Below, piece after piece: positions 6,556 through 13,731 of a DNA stretch of 13,731 bases (positions within the stretch are counted from its first letter, which is position 1; each line of letters starts with the position of its first letter). The translations under genes and the position numbers were made by a program. The stretch is from the NCBI GenBank assembly GCA_017853785.1, contig JAFMIX010000031.1:1-13731 (forward strand), in the 5' to 3' direction. Under the pieces are notes generated by a model, which searched no databases, was not told the DNA's origin, and saw only the letters and a program-made list of their open reading frames with translations. The DNA is from Verrucomicrobiales bacterium. GTDB taxonomy: Bacteria; Verrucomicrobiota; Verrucomicrobiia; Limisphaerales; JAFMIX01.

Positions 6556-7580
6556 GTTTGAAGTCATGGTTGCCGGCGGTGGGCGGCGCGGTGCTGCTGT
6601 TGCTGTCCGGCTGTGCGACGACGCCGTTGCACCCGACGGCGCTGCCGTCCGCCCCGCGCGTGCTGTCGCGGGAGTTGCAGGACAAAATCCTTGCGCTTGA
6701 CCCCGAAGCCGTGACTGAAGCCGACGTGCACGAGACGCTCGCGCTCGCGCCCGCGCCGCAGGTGATCAACATCCACGGCGGCATCTACCCCGTGTATCGC
6801 GCGATGCGTTCGTTCTCGGAATTCCTCACCGGCATGGGCTATCCCGAGGCAAGCGTCAAACTTCCCGATGGCAAGACCTCCTTCAGTTGCTACGACGGCG
6901 CGGTGAGCATCGCCGGCGCGACGGCGTGGTATTACGAACACTCCGGGCTGCGGCCGATGATTGTGGGGCACAGCCAGGGCGGGATGCAGGCGGTCAAGGT
7001 GCTGCACCATCTCGCCGGGCATTACGCCACAAACCTCCCCGTCTGGAATCCCGTGACGCAGCGGGCCGAACCCCGCTTTGAAATCACTGACCCGTTCACC
7101 GGCGCCGCGCGGCCAGTCGTCGGCTTCCGGCTTCCCTACGTCACAGCGGTGGCGGCCGGCGGCTTGACCCGCGCGCTGCCGAACCAGTGGGATTTGGCCG
7201 GCAAACTCCGCGACGTCCCGGATTCGGTGGAGGAATTCACCGGGTTCTATTTCGGTCTCGATCTCTTAGGGGGCGATGCCTTGGGCTTCGGCCCGGCCAA
7301 CCGTTACCAGTCCGAGGGCCAGGCCGTCGTCCGCAACGTCCGCCTGCCGACCCGGTATCATCACGGCACCGTTCCGTCCACGAAACATCTGGCCGAAAAC
7401 CAGCAGGTCCGGGACTGGGTGAATAATTACCACCCGACCGACGCGCCGGAATTCAACGAGCATTTCGCTGCCGACACCGCCAACATCCTCTGGGGCGCGG
7501 ACGTCTGGCACAGCATCAAGAAACATTGGGTGCGCGAACTCCAAAACCTCATCCGCGCCCGACGCGCCCAAAAATCATGA
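6552..7580 (+). CDS. Lipoprotein alpha/beta hydrolase
   Basis: A 342-residue protein beginning with a lipoprotein signal: a hydrophobic run AVLLLL followed by the lipobox LSGC, with C21 as the acylated residue. It should therefore sit on the membrane facing the periplasm. A serine-hydrolase nucleophile elbow GHSQGG is at 139-144 (nucleophile S141), preceded by VINIHGGIYPVY (71-82), which fits an oxyanion-hole strand. His and Asp partners cannot be assigned with confidence; HHG at 270-272 and the His-containing C-terminal helix are candidates. The substrate may be an ester, lipid or acylated sugar. The ATG at 6552-6554 overlaps the acyltransferase's stop (ATGA) and the TGA at 7578-7580 overlaps the methyltransferase's start, so all three genes are translationally coupled. 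An apparent earlier start at 6258 lies inside the acyltransferase gene in another frame and is rejected. Confidence 0.85.
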   Translation: MSLKSWLPAVGGAVLLLLSGCATTPLHPTALPSAPRVLSRELQDKILALDPEAVTEADVHETLALAPAPQVINIHGGIYPVYRAMRSFSEFLTGMGYPEASVKLPDGKTSFSCYDGAVSIAGATAWYYEHSGLRPMIVGHSQGGMQAVKVLHHLAGHYATNLPVWNPVTQRAEPRFEITDPFTGAARPVVGFRLPYVTAVAAGGLTRALPNQWDLAGKLRDVPDSVEEFTGFYFGLDLLGGDALGFGPANRYQSEGQAVVRNVRLPTRYHHGTVPSTKHLAENQQVRDWVNNYHPTDAPEFNEHFAADTANILWGADVWHSIKKHWVRELQNLIRARRAQKS

Positions 7581-8194
7581 CCACGGAAGAACTTTTCTGC
7601 CGCCGCGCCGTCGTCAGCGGCTTCGCGCTCATCTACTGGGCCGGCGTGTGGGTGCAGGCCCGGCGCATCCGCAAACACATCGGCCGCGCACCCAACCTGA
7701 AACCGCGCGGCGCCAAGGAACAACTCCTCTGGCTCGGCTGGCTGCTCGTCATTGCTGCGTGGATGGGTCAGGGCTTTCTGGTCAAAGCCGCCTCGGACTC
7801 CGCGTGGCGCCAATTGTCCGGCCAATTCTTGCACGCGCCCGGCCTCGCGCTCGGCGTGGCGCTGACGCTGGCGGGTTACGCGGGCACGATTTGGTGTTAC
7901 GTCATCATGGGCGACGCGTGGCGCGTCGGCATCGACCGCGCGGAAAAGAATTCCCTCGTCACGCGCGGACCGTATCGCGTGGTGCGGCATCCCATCTACC
8001 TCTTCCAGGTCGTGATGCTCGCGGGCGCGGTCCTGCTCCTGCCCACGGTCATTGCGGTGCTGGCTTTGCTGGTGCATCTCGTGTGCGTCCTGATCAAGGC
8101 GGTGGACGAGGAGAAATATCTCCTGACCGTCCACGGCGAAACCTACCGCGCCTACCTGGCCCGCACGGGGCGGTTGTTCCCGAAATTCTTCTGA
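7577..8194 (+). CDS. ICMT/PEMT-family membrane methyltransferase
   Basis: A 205-residue integral membrane protein with hydrophobic segments near 12-27, 50-68, 87-110 and 138-172. The isoprenylcysteine carboxyl methyltransferase / phospholipid N-methyltransferase signature RGPYRVVRHPIYL lies at about 131-143, and the family's C-terminal E-x-Y-L...G-x-x-Y-x-x-Y pattern follows (EKYLLTVHGETYRAYLARTG). It should methylate a lipid-linked or hydrophobic substrate in the membrane using S-adenosylmethionine. Bacterial members are mostly uncharacterised, so a true isoprenylcysteine substrate is unlikely. The ATG at 7577-7579 overlaps the hydrolase's stop by 4 bases and makes this the third gene of the cluster. 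It ends 64 bases before the converging permease gene; a T-rich stretch lies between them but no convincing terminator hairpin. Confidence 0.88.
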   Translation: MTTEELFCRRAVVSGFALIYWAGVWVQARRIRKHIGRAPNLKPRGAKEQLLWLGWLLVIAAWMGQGFLVKAASDSAWRQLSGQFLHAPGLALGVALTLAGYAGTIWCYVIMGDAWRVGIDRAEKNSLVTRGPYRVVRHPIYLFQVVMLAGAVLLLPTVIAVLALLVHLVCVLIKAVDEEKYLLTVHGETYRAYLARTGRLFPKFF

Positions 8195-8258
8195 AACTTG
8201 ACGATGGGGCCGGCCAAATGGGGATGTCTTCAGCCGCCGCCGATTTTTTCTTTTCCCG

Positions 8259-10058
8259 TCAGCTGTGGATGACGAGCTGGATGTTTTCCGGGAGGTTCTT
8301 GGCGACTTCGGTGATGACATTGCCTTTGAGCAGGCGGGCGAGGTTGGTGCGGTGCGAAGCGCCGAGCATCAGCGCATCCGCGCCGATGGTGGCGGTGATG
8401 TCGAGGATGGTGGCGGTGGGGTTGTCGCTCACGACGTAGATGGGGATGACGGGGACGCCGATCTCCTGGCCGAGTTTGATCATGGCATACATGATCTGGG
8501 CGGCCTGGGTGTCGTCCTGCCAGCGGGGGCGTTGCTGGTTGGCGAGGGGGCCGGGGAGGTTGACGGCGAGTTCCTTGATGTAGAGGACGTAGAGGTTGCC
8601 CTGGCGGAGCTTGGCTTCCTCGATGGCGAAACGCAGGACGGGGGTGAGGCCGCGGGCGGCGACAAGGATGGATTGGCCGGGGGTAAGGTTGGGGCGGAAG
8701 CCGGCCAACAGCTCGGGGTTCACGGCCTGGGCGAGTTCGCGTTTGATGATGATGGTCTCAAAGCCCTGGTGTTTCATGGCCCACCAGCGCAGGGCGAAAC
8801 CGACGCCCAGCACCCAGGCGACGAAGAAAAGGGCGTTGCGGCTGGTCTTGGCGATGGTGATCTCCACGGCGAAGAGGACGAGGAAGGTGACGACCATGAT
8901 GCCGCGTTCCCACCATTTGAGTTGCAGGCGCTGGTTGAAGCAGCAGGAGCCGAGGTTGACGGTGATGGCTCCGACGACGCCGATGGCGTAGAGGTCGGCG
9001 AGGGAGCTCAGGTTGTCGGCGAGCAGCACGAGGATGGCGGGCAGCACGGTGGCCACGGCGAGGGGGAGTCGCGGCACGCCGTGGCGGTTCAACTTGGTGA
9101 AGGGCTGCGGCATCTCGCGGTCGCGTGCGAGCATATACATCAGGCCGATGAGGGCGCTGATGGCGGTGTTGACGGCGCTGAGGAGCAGCAACCCGACAAT
9201 CAGACCGATCAATACGCCGAAGATCTGGCCGAAATGCGGGCCGAACAGCGCCCCGCCGTAATGCTCGCCCAGAAACCGCAGCATGTCTTCCGACCGCCGG
9301 GTGATGGTGTCGGTCAGGGTGGCTGGCAGCGACAGCATGGCCCAGCCGAGGAGGGCGGTGCCGAGGACGACTTCGGCGGCGACGGGCCAGATGGATTTGC
9401 GGGCGGTGGAGAGGATGTGGGGTTTTTCCGGCGTGGCGCCGGGGTCGAGCTTCATCACGCCGGTGAGGTTGGCGATGGCCTCGACGCCGCTTAAGGCGAG
9501 GATGACGCCCACGAACGCGACCCAGTTCGCCTGGAAGGTGAGGTGGGACGGCTCCAGGTGTGTCAAGGTAAGGTGCGGCAGGCTGAACCCGATGATGGTC
9601 AGCACCACCAGCACCATCGGCACGGCCATGAGGACGGCCAGGCTGCCGGAATGTTTGGGGCCGAAGATGTTGATGACGCCGAGCAGGAGGATGCAGCCGA
9701 TGGCGGCAGATTTGAAATAGACGGTCGGCACGCCGAAGTAACTCATGGCCGCCCAGCCGCTCAACGCGGCGGTCACGGTGAAGTTCGCCACCAGCAGCAA
9801 CGAGCCGAGCACGGCGAGGACGCGGCTCTGTTCCCGCGCCGCCGAATAGACGCCGCCGCCGTCCGGGAAGTTCTTGCAGACGATGACGTAGTTGTAGGCC
9901 ACCAGCGCGGTGAGGCCGCAGACGGCGAGGATAATGGGGAACGAGGAGAACCCGGCGGCCACGAAGGCGAGGCCGATAACGTAGGCCTTGCTGGTGCCCC
10001 AATCGCCGTAGAGCAGGGCGGCGGCACGCGCCCAACCGAGGTTGCGCGGCCGATGCAT
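8259..10058 (-). CDS. APC-superfamily amino-acid permease with C-terminal USP-like domain
   Basis: A 599-residue protein. Residues about 10-430 form a 12-helix APC-type transporter: the first helix region reads ALLYGDWGTSKAYVIGLAF, with the helix break GDWG, and NFPDGGGVYSAARE lies at about 63-76, as in amino-acid permeases. Residues about 462-599 form a cytosolic universal-stress-protein-like domain (SILVAARG opening strand, GADALMLGASHRTNLARLL near the end). Its nucleotide loop deviates from G-x2-G-x9-G-S: H replaces the second Gly and N the Ser, so ATP binding is doubtful. Two starts are possible. ATG 10056-10058 is preferred because GGAAAG lies 7 bases upstream and family homology begins there; ATG 10071-10073 adds five residues and lacks a ribosome site. 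The gene stands alone, converging on the methyltransferase and diverging from the first sulfatase. The substrate is unknown. Confidence 0.9.
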   Translation of the reverse strand: MHRPRNLGWARAAALLYGDWGTSKAYVIGLAFVAAGFSSFPIILAVCGLTALVAYNYVIVCKNFPDGGGVYSAAREQSRVLAVLGSLLLVANFTVTAALSGWAAMSYFGVPTVYFKSAAIGCILLLGVINIFGPKHSGSLAVLMAVPMVLVVLTIIGFSLPHLTLTHLEPSHLTFQANWVAFVGVILALSGVEAIANLTGVMKLDPGATPEKPHILSTARKSIWPVAAEVVLGTALLGWAMLSLPATLTDTITRRSEDMLRFLGEHYGGALFGPHFGQIFGVLIGLIVGLLLLSAVNTAISALIGLMYMLARDREMPQPFTKLNRHGVPRLPLAVATVLPAILVLLADNLSSLADLYAIGVVGAITVNLGSCCFNQRLQLKWWERGIMVVTFLVLFAVEITIAKTSRNALFFVAWVLGVGFALRWWAMKHQGFETIIIKRELAQAVNPELLAGFRPNLTPGQSILVAARGLTPVLRFAIEEAKLRQGNLYVLYIKELAVNLPGPLANQQRPRWQDDTQAAQIMYAMIKLGQEIGVPVIPIYVVSDNPTATILDITATIGADALMLGASHRTNLARLLKGNVITEVAKNLPENIQLVIHS

Positions 10059-10320
10059 TCCGATGCTTTCCATCGGCGGGAAGTGTAGGGATCGGGGGCT
10101 GAAACTCAATGGCGAAACCCGCGTCCGCCGCTCACATGGTCCGCCCGCAGGGTGGGGATGGCTTGTGGAGTCCGCCGGATTGCAGCTAAGGTCTCCGAAA
10201 CCGTTCAGGCCGCCGGTGCATCGTTGGCCTTGCTTTGGCGCAGCGAAAATTGGTCGTAACTCTGTGGAGTTCACGGTCGTCAGTGTTGGAAACAATCTCT
10301 CGCACCCGCGATTAATTGAA

Positions 10321-11661
10321 ATGAAAATCAAGATCCTTGGAGTCATTCTGGCCGCCGCTTTGATCGGCGGCAGTAACGCCATTCATGCGGCGGACAAACC
10401 TGCGCGGCCCAACATCGTGTTCATCATCTCGGACGATCAGGCTTGGGGCGATTACGGCTTCATGGGGCATCCGCAGATCGCCACGCCGAATCTGGACAAG
10501 CTGGCGGCGCAGTCGCTGACGTTCCAACGTGGTTATACGCCCGTGCCGTTGTGCCGGCCGTCGCTGGCGAGCATCGTCACCGGTCTGTATCCACATCAGC
10601 ACAGGGTCACGGGCAACGATCCGGAGTTGCCGGACAAGGGGGTCAAGTCGCAGGTCGGCCGCACCTTGCCCCAATACGCGCGCTACTATCAGACCATCAT
10701 CAGCAACTTCGCCCGCTGCCCCAACCTCGTGCGCGACCTCACGGCGCGCGGTTATGTGTCGCTTCAGACCGGCAAGTGGTGGGAGGGCGACCCCGTCAAG
10801 ACGGCGGGCTTTTCGCACGCGATGACGGTGGGCACGGGCAAAGGCGAGCGGCACGGCGGCAAAGGATTGGAGATCGGCCGGCAGGGCTTGCAGCCGGTCA
10901 AGGAGTTCATCGAAGGAGTGGGCGACCGGCCGTTTCTCGTCTGGTATGCGCCGATGCTGCCCCACGATCCGCACAATCCGCCCGCGGACTTGCTGGAGAA
11001 ATACGCGAAGGTCGCGCCGACCAAACCGGTGGCGGCTTACTGGGGCAACGTGGAATGGTTCGACCGCACCTGCGGCGAACTGCTGGATTATCTGGATCAG
11101 AAAGGCTTGCGCGAGAACACCATCATCCTCTACACCACCGACAATGGCTATATCCAAAGCCCTACGAACGCAAACCGGTTCGCCCCGCGTTCCAAGCTCA
11201 CGCCCTACGAAGGCGGCGTGCGCACGCCGATCATGGTGAGTTGGCGCGCCAAATTGAAACCGCGCATGGATCAGGAAAGCCTCGCGAGCACGGTGGATTT
11301 CTGGCCCACGCTCGCCGCATTGCTCGGCACGGAAGCGCCCAAGGATTTGCCCGGCATCAACCTCACGGATGCGGCGGCCGTGGCCAAGCGCCAGCAGGTT
11401 TTCGGCGAGTCCTCCGCGCATAGCATCCCCAATGTGGATCACCCCTCCCGCAATCTGGAACATCGCTGGATGGTGGACGGCTGGTGGAAAGTCATCGCCC
11501 CCGACCCGCGCAATCGCCCCGGTGCAAAACCCGAGCTTTATGATCTGAAAGCCGACCCGTGGGAGAAAAGCGATCTGGCCGCCGCGCAGCCGGAGCGGTT
11601 GGCGAAGATGCTGCAGCAACTGGATCAGTGGTGGTCGCCCGAACGTCCGACGGCGAAATAA
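10321..11661 (+). CDS. Secreted S1-family sulfatase with variant CRPSL active site
   Basis: A 446-residue sulfatase with a signal peptide (hydrophobic core about 5-19, likely cleavage after AIHA at 23). Metal-binding residues appear in ISDDQAWGDYG (D38, D39) and YTTDNG (D274, N275); TGKWW (K152), LPHDPH (H215) and RSKLTPYEGGVRTP follow in the usual order. The formylglycine site reads LCRPSLASIVTGLYPHQ, with C78 to be oxidised. The family consensus is C-x-P-S-R, so the Arg is replaced by Leu. It should cleave sulfate esters from a polysaccharide or glycan in the periplasm or outside the cell, after activation by a formylglycine-generating enzyme not encoded here. The ATG at 10321 is the only one directly ahead of a signal peptide; there is no Shine-Dalgarno. 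The downstream sulfatase is 142 bases away on the same strand. The family is certain and the substrate unknown. Confidence 0.93.
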   Translation: MKIKILGVILAAALIGGSNAIHAADKPARPNIVFIISDDQAWGDYGFMGHPQIATPNLDKLAAQSLTFQRGYTPVPLCRPSLASIVTGLYPHQHRVTGNDPELPDKGVKSQVGRTLPQYARYYQTIISNFARCPNLVRDLTARGYVSLQTGKWWEGDPVKTAGFSHAMTVGTGKGERHGGKGLEIGRQGLQPVKEFIEGVGDRPFLVWYAPMLPHDPHNPPADLLEKYAKVAPTKPVAAYWGNVEWFDRTCGELLDYLDQKGLRENTIILYTTDNGYIQSPTNANRFAPRSKLTPYEGGVRTPIMVSWRAKLKPRMDQESLASTVDFWPTLAALLGTEAPKDLPGINLTDAAAVAKRQQVFGESSAHSIPNVDHPSRNLEHRWMVDGWWKVIAPDPRNRPGAKPELYDLKADPWEKSDLAAAQPERLAKMLQQLDQWWSPERPTAK

Positions 11662-11803
11662 GAGGGTGCGTTTCAAAGTGGTGCGGTGACCGCTTCCCAG
11701 CGCGCGGCTCTGCGCGAAGCGTCAGCCGTGGCAACACTCGCCCTGCTGCGGCTGGTATGCGACCCAAACGCGTTCCGGCGGGTTCGGACGCTTAGAAATT
11801 TAT

Positions 11804-13264
11804 ATGAAACCAAATAAACCCCTCCAACTACTGCTGCTCGCCGCGTTCCTCGCCATTCCCGCCGGGGTGGTCCGCGCCGCCGCGCCGGTCCCGCCTGCGC
11901 GGCCCAACATCGTTTTGATTTTCATGGACGACCTCGGCTACGGCGACATCGGGCCGTTTGGCTCGAAGTTGAACCGCACCCCCGCGCTCGACCGCATGGC
12001 GAGTGAAGGCACGAAGCTCACGTCCTTCTACGCCTCGCCGGTCTGCTCCGTGTCGCGGGCGCAGGTGATGACGGGCTGCTACGGACCGCGCGTGTCGTTG
12101 CCGGGCGTGCTGTATCCCGGGCAAGCCATCGGCATCAGCGCCGAGGAACACACGGTCGCGGAACTGATGCGGGCGCAGGGCTACGCCACGATGTGCATCG
12201 GCAAGTGGCATCTCGGCGATTCCCCGGAGTTCCTGCCCACGCGGCACGGCTTCGACCATTACTTCGGCATCCCGTATTCCAACGACATGATGAAACCCAG
12301 AGCCGGCACGACCAACCGCGTCGTGCCCCTCGTGCGCGATGAGAAAGTGGTGGAACTCCTCGACGGCGCGGCGCAGGAAAACCTGGTGCGCGATTACACC
12401 GCCGAGGCCGTGAATTTCATCCACGCCAACCGGCAGAAACCGTTCTTCCTCTACCTGCCGCACACCGCCGTCCACACGCCGGTGCATCCCGGAAAAGAAT
12501 TTCGCGGCAAGTCCGCCAACGGCCAGTTCGGCGACTGGGTGGAGGAAACCGACTGGAGCGTGGGCCGCGTGCTCGACACCTTGCGCGAACTCAAGCTGGC
12601 CGCCAACACGCTCGTCATCTTCACCAGCGACAACGGCCCGTGGCTCTCCCAAGGCAAGGACGGCGGCACCGCCGGGCCGTTGCGCGGCGGCAAAGGCAGC
12701 ACTTGGGAAGGCGGCGTGCGCGTGCCCACCATCGCGTGGTGGCCGGGAAAAGTTCCGGCGGGCCGCGCCACCGACACCGTCGCCGGCACGATTGATTTGC
12801 TTCCCACGTTCGTGACGCTCGCTGGCGGCGTCGTGCCGGCGGACAAGCCGATTGACGGCGCGGACATCAGCAAACTGCTATTCGGCCAGACGGAGGAAGC
12901 CGCGCGCGAGGCGCATTATTTCTACAACAACTACGACCTTCAAGCCGTCCGCTCCGGGCCGTGGAAGCTCGCGCTTGTCCCGCAGAAATTCGCCATGGGC
13001 GTCAAGGACGACGCCATCCGCTTCGCCGAGAACCGGCCCGGTTTGCGGCTCTACAATCTCGCGGCGGATATCGGCGAATCCAAGAACGTCGCGGCGGAAA
13101 ATCCCGAAGTGGTGGCGCGGTTGAAGGCTTTGGCGGACAAGATGGCGGCGACGTTGTGTGATGGTTCAGCCAAAGGCCCGGGCGTGCGGCCGCCGGGCCG
13201 GGTGGAGAATCCCAAGGGTTTGTATCCCATGACTTCCACCAAGCCGAAGGTGAAATCACCGTAG
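11804..13264 (+). CDS. Secreted S1-family sulfatase with variant CSVSR active site
   Basis: A 486-residue arylsulfatase-type protein. A signal peptide covers about 1-26 (LQLLLLAAFLAIPAG core, cleavage near VVRAAA). Active-site blocks appear in order: FMDDLGYGDIG (D42, D43), PVCSVSRAQVMTGCYGPR (C81, R85), CIGKWHLG (K134, H136), PHTAVHTP (H220), FTSDNGP (D276, N277) and RGGKGSTWEGGVRVP (K297). The formylglycine motif is C-S-V-S-R: the Arg is kept but the Pro at +2 is Val. It probably desulfates a polysaccharide or its oligosaccharides outside the cytoplasm. The start at 11804 directly precedes the signal peptide; the leader has no clear ribosome site. The GH106-like remnant begins 14 bases after the stop, so the two were probably one operon. 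The first sulfatase upstream differs substantially in sequence and motif, so this is not a recent tandem duplicate. Confidence 0.94.
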   Translation: MKPNKPLQLLLLAAFLAIPAGVVRAAAPVPPARPNIVLIFMDDLGYGDIGPFGSKLNRTPALDRMASEGTKLTSFYASPVCSVSRAQVMTGCYGPRVSLPGVLYPGQAIGISAEEHTVAELMRAQGYATMCIGKWHLGDSPEFLPTRHGFDHYFGIPYSNDMMKPRAGTTNRVVPLVRDEKVVELLDGAAQENLVRDYTAEAVNFIHANRQKPFFLYLPHTAVHTPVHPGKEFRGKSANGQFGDWVEETDWSVGRVLDTLRELKLAANTLVIFTSDNGPWLSQGKDGGTAGPLRGGKGSTWEGGVRVPTIAWWPGKVPAGRATDTVAGTIDLLPTFVTLAGGVVPADKPIDGADISKLLFGQTEEAAREAHYFYNNYDLQAVRSGPWKLALVPQKFAMGVKDDAIRFAENRPGLRLYNLAADIGESKNVAAENPEVVARLKALADKMAATLCDGSAKGPGVRPPGRVENPKGLYPMTSTKPKVKSP

Positions 13265-13278
13265 AAGACCCAAGGCAA

Positions 13279-13597
13279 ATGAAATTCCTCCGGTTCCTCG
13301 CGGCCGGCGTGCTTGGCTGCCCGCTCACTGCGGTCGCCGCGCTCCCGGACAATTCGTTGACCGCCCGCTTTCAGTCGCCGCCGGACCCGGCGCGGCCGCA
13401 GCGTATTGGTATTTCATGGACGGCAATCTCAACGGCAAGGAGATGGCCGCCGATCTGGAATCCATGAAGGCGGCGGGCTTGGGCAATCTGGTGTTTCTGG
13501 AAGTGAACGTCGGCCTGCCGCAAGGGCCGGTGAAATTCATGAGCGCGCCGTGGCAGGATTTGTTTGCCCAGACGGTGCATGACGCAGAGCGGCTCGG
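13279..13597 (+). pseudogene. Frameshifted N-terminal fragment of a GH106-like glycoside hydrolase
   Basis: The ATG at 13279, with AAGG 6 bases upstream, opens a signal peptide (MKFLRFLAAGVLGCPLTAVA) and LTARFQSPPDPARP. The open frame then turns to nonsense and stops at 13467. From 13401 a second frame continues the family: YWYFMDGNLNGKEMAADLES, MKAAGLGNLVFLEVN, then GLPQGPVKFMSAPWQDLF up to DAERLG. This matches the N-terminal domain of large alpha-L-rhamnosidase-type (GH106-like) enzymes, usually around 900 residues or more, secreted and acting on rhamnose-containing polysaccharides. Two bases (13399-13400) stand where one codon, probably Trp, is expected, so a 1-base loss explains the shift. 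Homology ends at about 13597, where transposase sequence begins. Only about 105 residues remain. GH106 is my best match by eye; a related large hydrolase family is possible. Confidence 0.75.
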
Positions 13598-13731
13598 CCC
13601 ATCAAGGCGGAGGATGTGCTGGCGGTGTTGGCCGAAGCTATCCAGCAACATGGGGTGCCGGAATACATCCGGAGTGACAACGGGCCGGAGTTCATCGCGC
13701 AGGTGATTCAGCGGTGGCTGAAAGAGAACGG
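13592..13731 (+). mobile_element. Internal fragment of an IS3-type transposase (integrase core)
   Basis: From about 13601 the frame reads IKAEDVLAVLAEAIQQHGVP then EYIRSDNGPEFIAQ, the middle of the DDE integrase core of IS3-family OrfB; the Asp of SDNGPEF is the second catalytic residue (D26 counted from 13601). Sequence before the core, including the first catalytic Asp, is absent. The open frame upstream reaches a stop at 13580 inside hydrolase sequence, so no start is available. It runs off the right edge. No terminal inverted repeat occurs at the junction with the hydrolase fragment, so this is not a simple insertion boundary. It cannot make a working transposase from this copy. Confidence 0.8.

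Noticed and set aside
8195..8258. T-rich stretch (8243-8254) between converging genes as a terminator
   Set aside because: No stable stem directly precedes the T run in either direction; only short, mismatched pairings were found.
8259..9494. Long open frame on the plus strand opposite the permease gene
   Set aside because: It is the antisense shadow of a well-supported transporter; its acidic, Gly/Asp-rich translation has no recognisable domain.
10059..10320. Promoters in the divergent permease/sulfatase gap
   Set aside because: TTGGAA with GATTAA 18 bases on is the best candidate, but it would place the transcription start almost on the ATG; other boxes match poorly.
10312..11676. 454-codon open frame on the minus strand opposite the first sulfatase
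   Set aside because: It mirrors a clear sulfatase gene in GC-rich DNA, and its Arg/His-rich translation is typical of antisense frames.
11662..11803. Inverted repeat CAGCCG (11723-11728) / CGGCTG (11749-11754) between the sulfatases
   Set aside because: A 6-base stem with a 20-base loop and no T run is expected by chance in GC-rich DNA.

Overview
The window is GC-rich bacterial DNA, densely coded, with 4-base ATGA stop/start overlaps inside its gene clusters. Two secreted sulfatases followed by the start of a GH106-like glycoside hydrolase, plus a USP-tailed amino-acid permease of the 'YGDWGTSKAY' type, suggest a polysaccharide-degrading member of the Verrucomicrobiota/Planctomycetota group. 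The taxon is inferred from gene content and is not proven.

Layout. (1) Minus strand, 1-3891: a GbsR/MarR-type regulator leads a tight run of four genes: regulator, DCC-family thiol protein, DUF805-like membrane protein fused to an SRPBCC domain, and TIGR01777 epimerase. A 5'-methylthioadenosine phosphorylase (mtnP) follows and is cut by the window's left edge. The regulator has a perfect 9-2-9 palindrome plus a third half-site just before its start codon. (2) Plus strand, about 4013-5121: a decayed locus. The N-terminus of a pyruvate:ferredoxin oxidoreductase (NifJ type) is joined to the C-terminal part of a dihydroorotate-dehydrogenase-like protein. It carries an in-frame stop, two large deletions and a frameshift. 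(3) Plus strand, 5272-8194: three genes coupled by ATGA overlaps encode a condensation-domain-like acyltransferase, a lipoprotein alpha/beta hydrolase and an ICMT/PEMT-type membrane methyltransferase. This is the best candidate for an undescribed small pathway, probably acting on an envelope lipid or a hydrophobic metabolite. (4) Minus strand, 8259-10058: an APC-superfamily permease with a C-terminal degenerate universal-stress-protein domain. (5) Plus strand, 10321-13264: two exported S1 sulfatases, each with a non-canonical formylglycine motif. (6) Plus strand, 13279-13731: a frameshifted N-terminal fragment of a GH106-like enzyme, broken off and joined directly to an internal fragment of an IS3-type transposase that runs off the right edge.

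How the genes work together. The sulfatases and the broken rhamnosidase-like enzyme look like part of a locus for sulfated, rhamnose-containing polysaccharide that has been cut by rearrangement at an insertion sequence. Region 2 shows a second, independent decay event. No rRNA, tRNA, CRISPR array or complete mobile element was found. No gene-free stretch exceeds 300 bases; the longest, 10059-10320, separates the divergent permease and sulfatase genes and shows no clear promoter.
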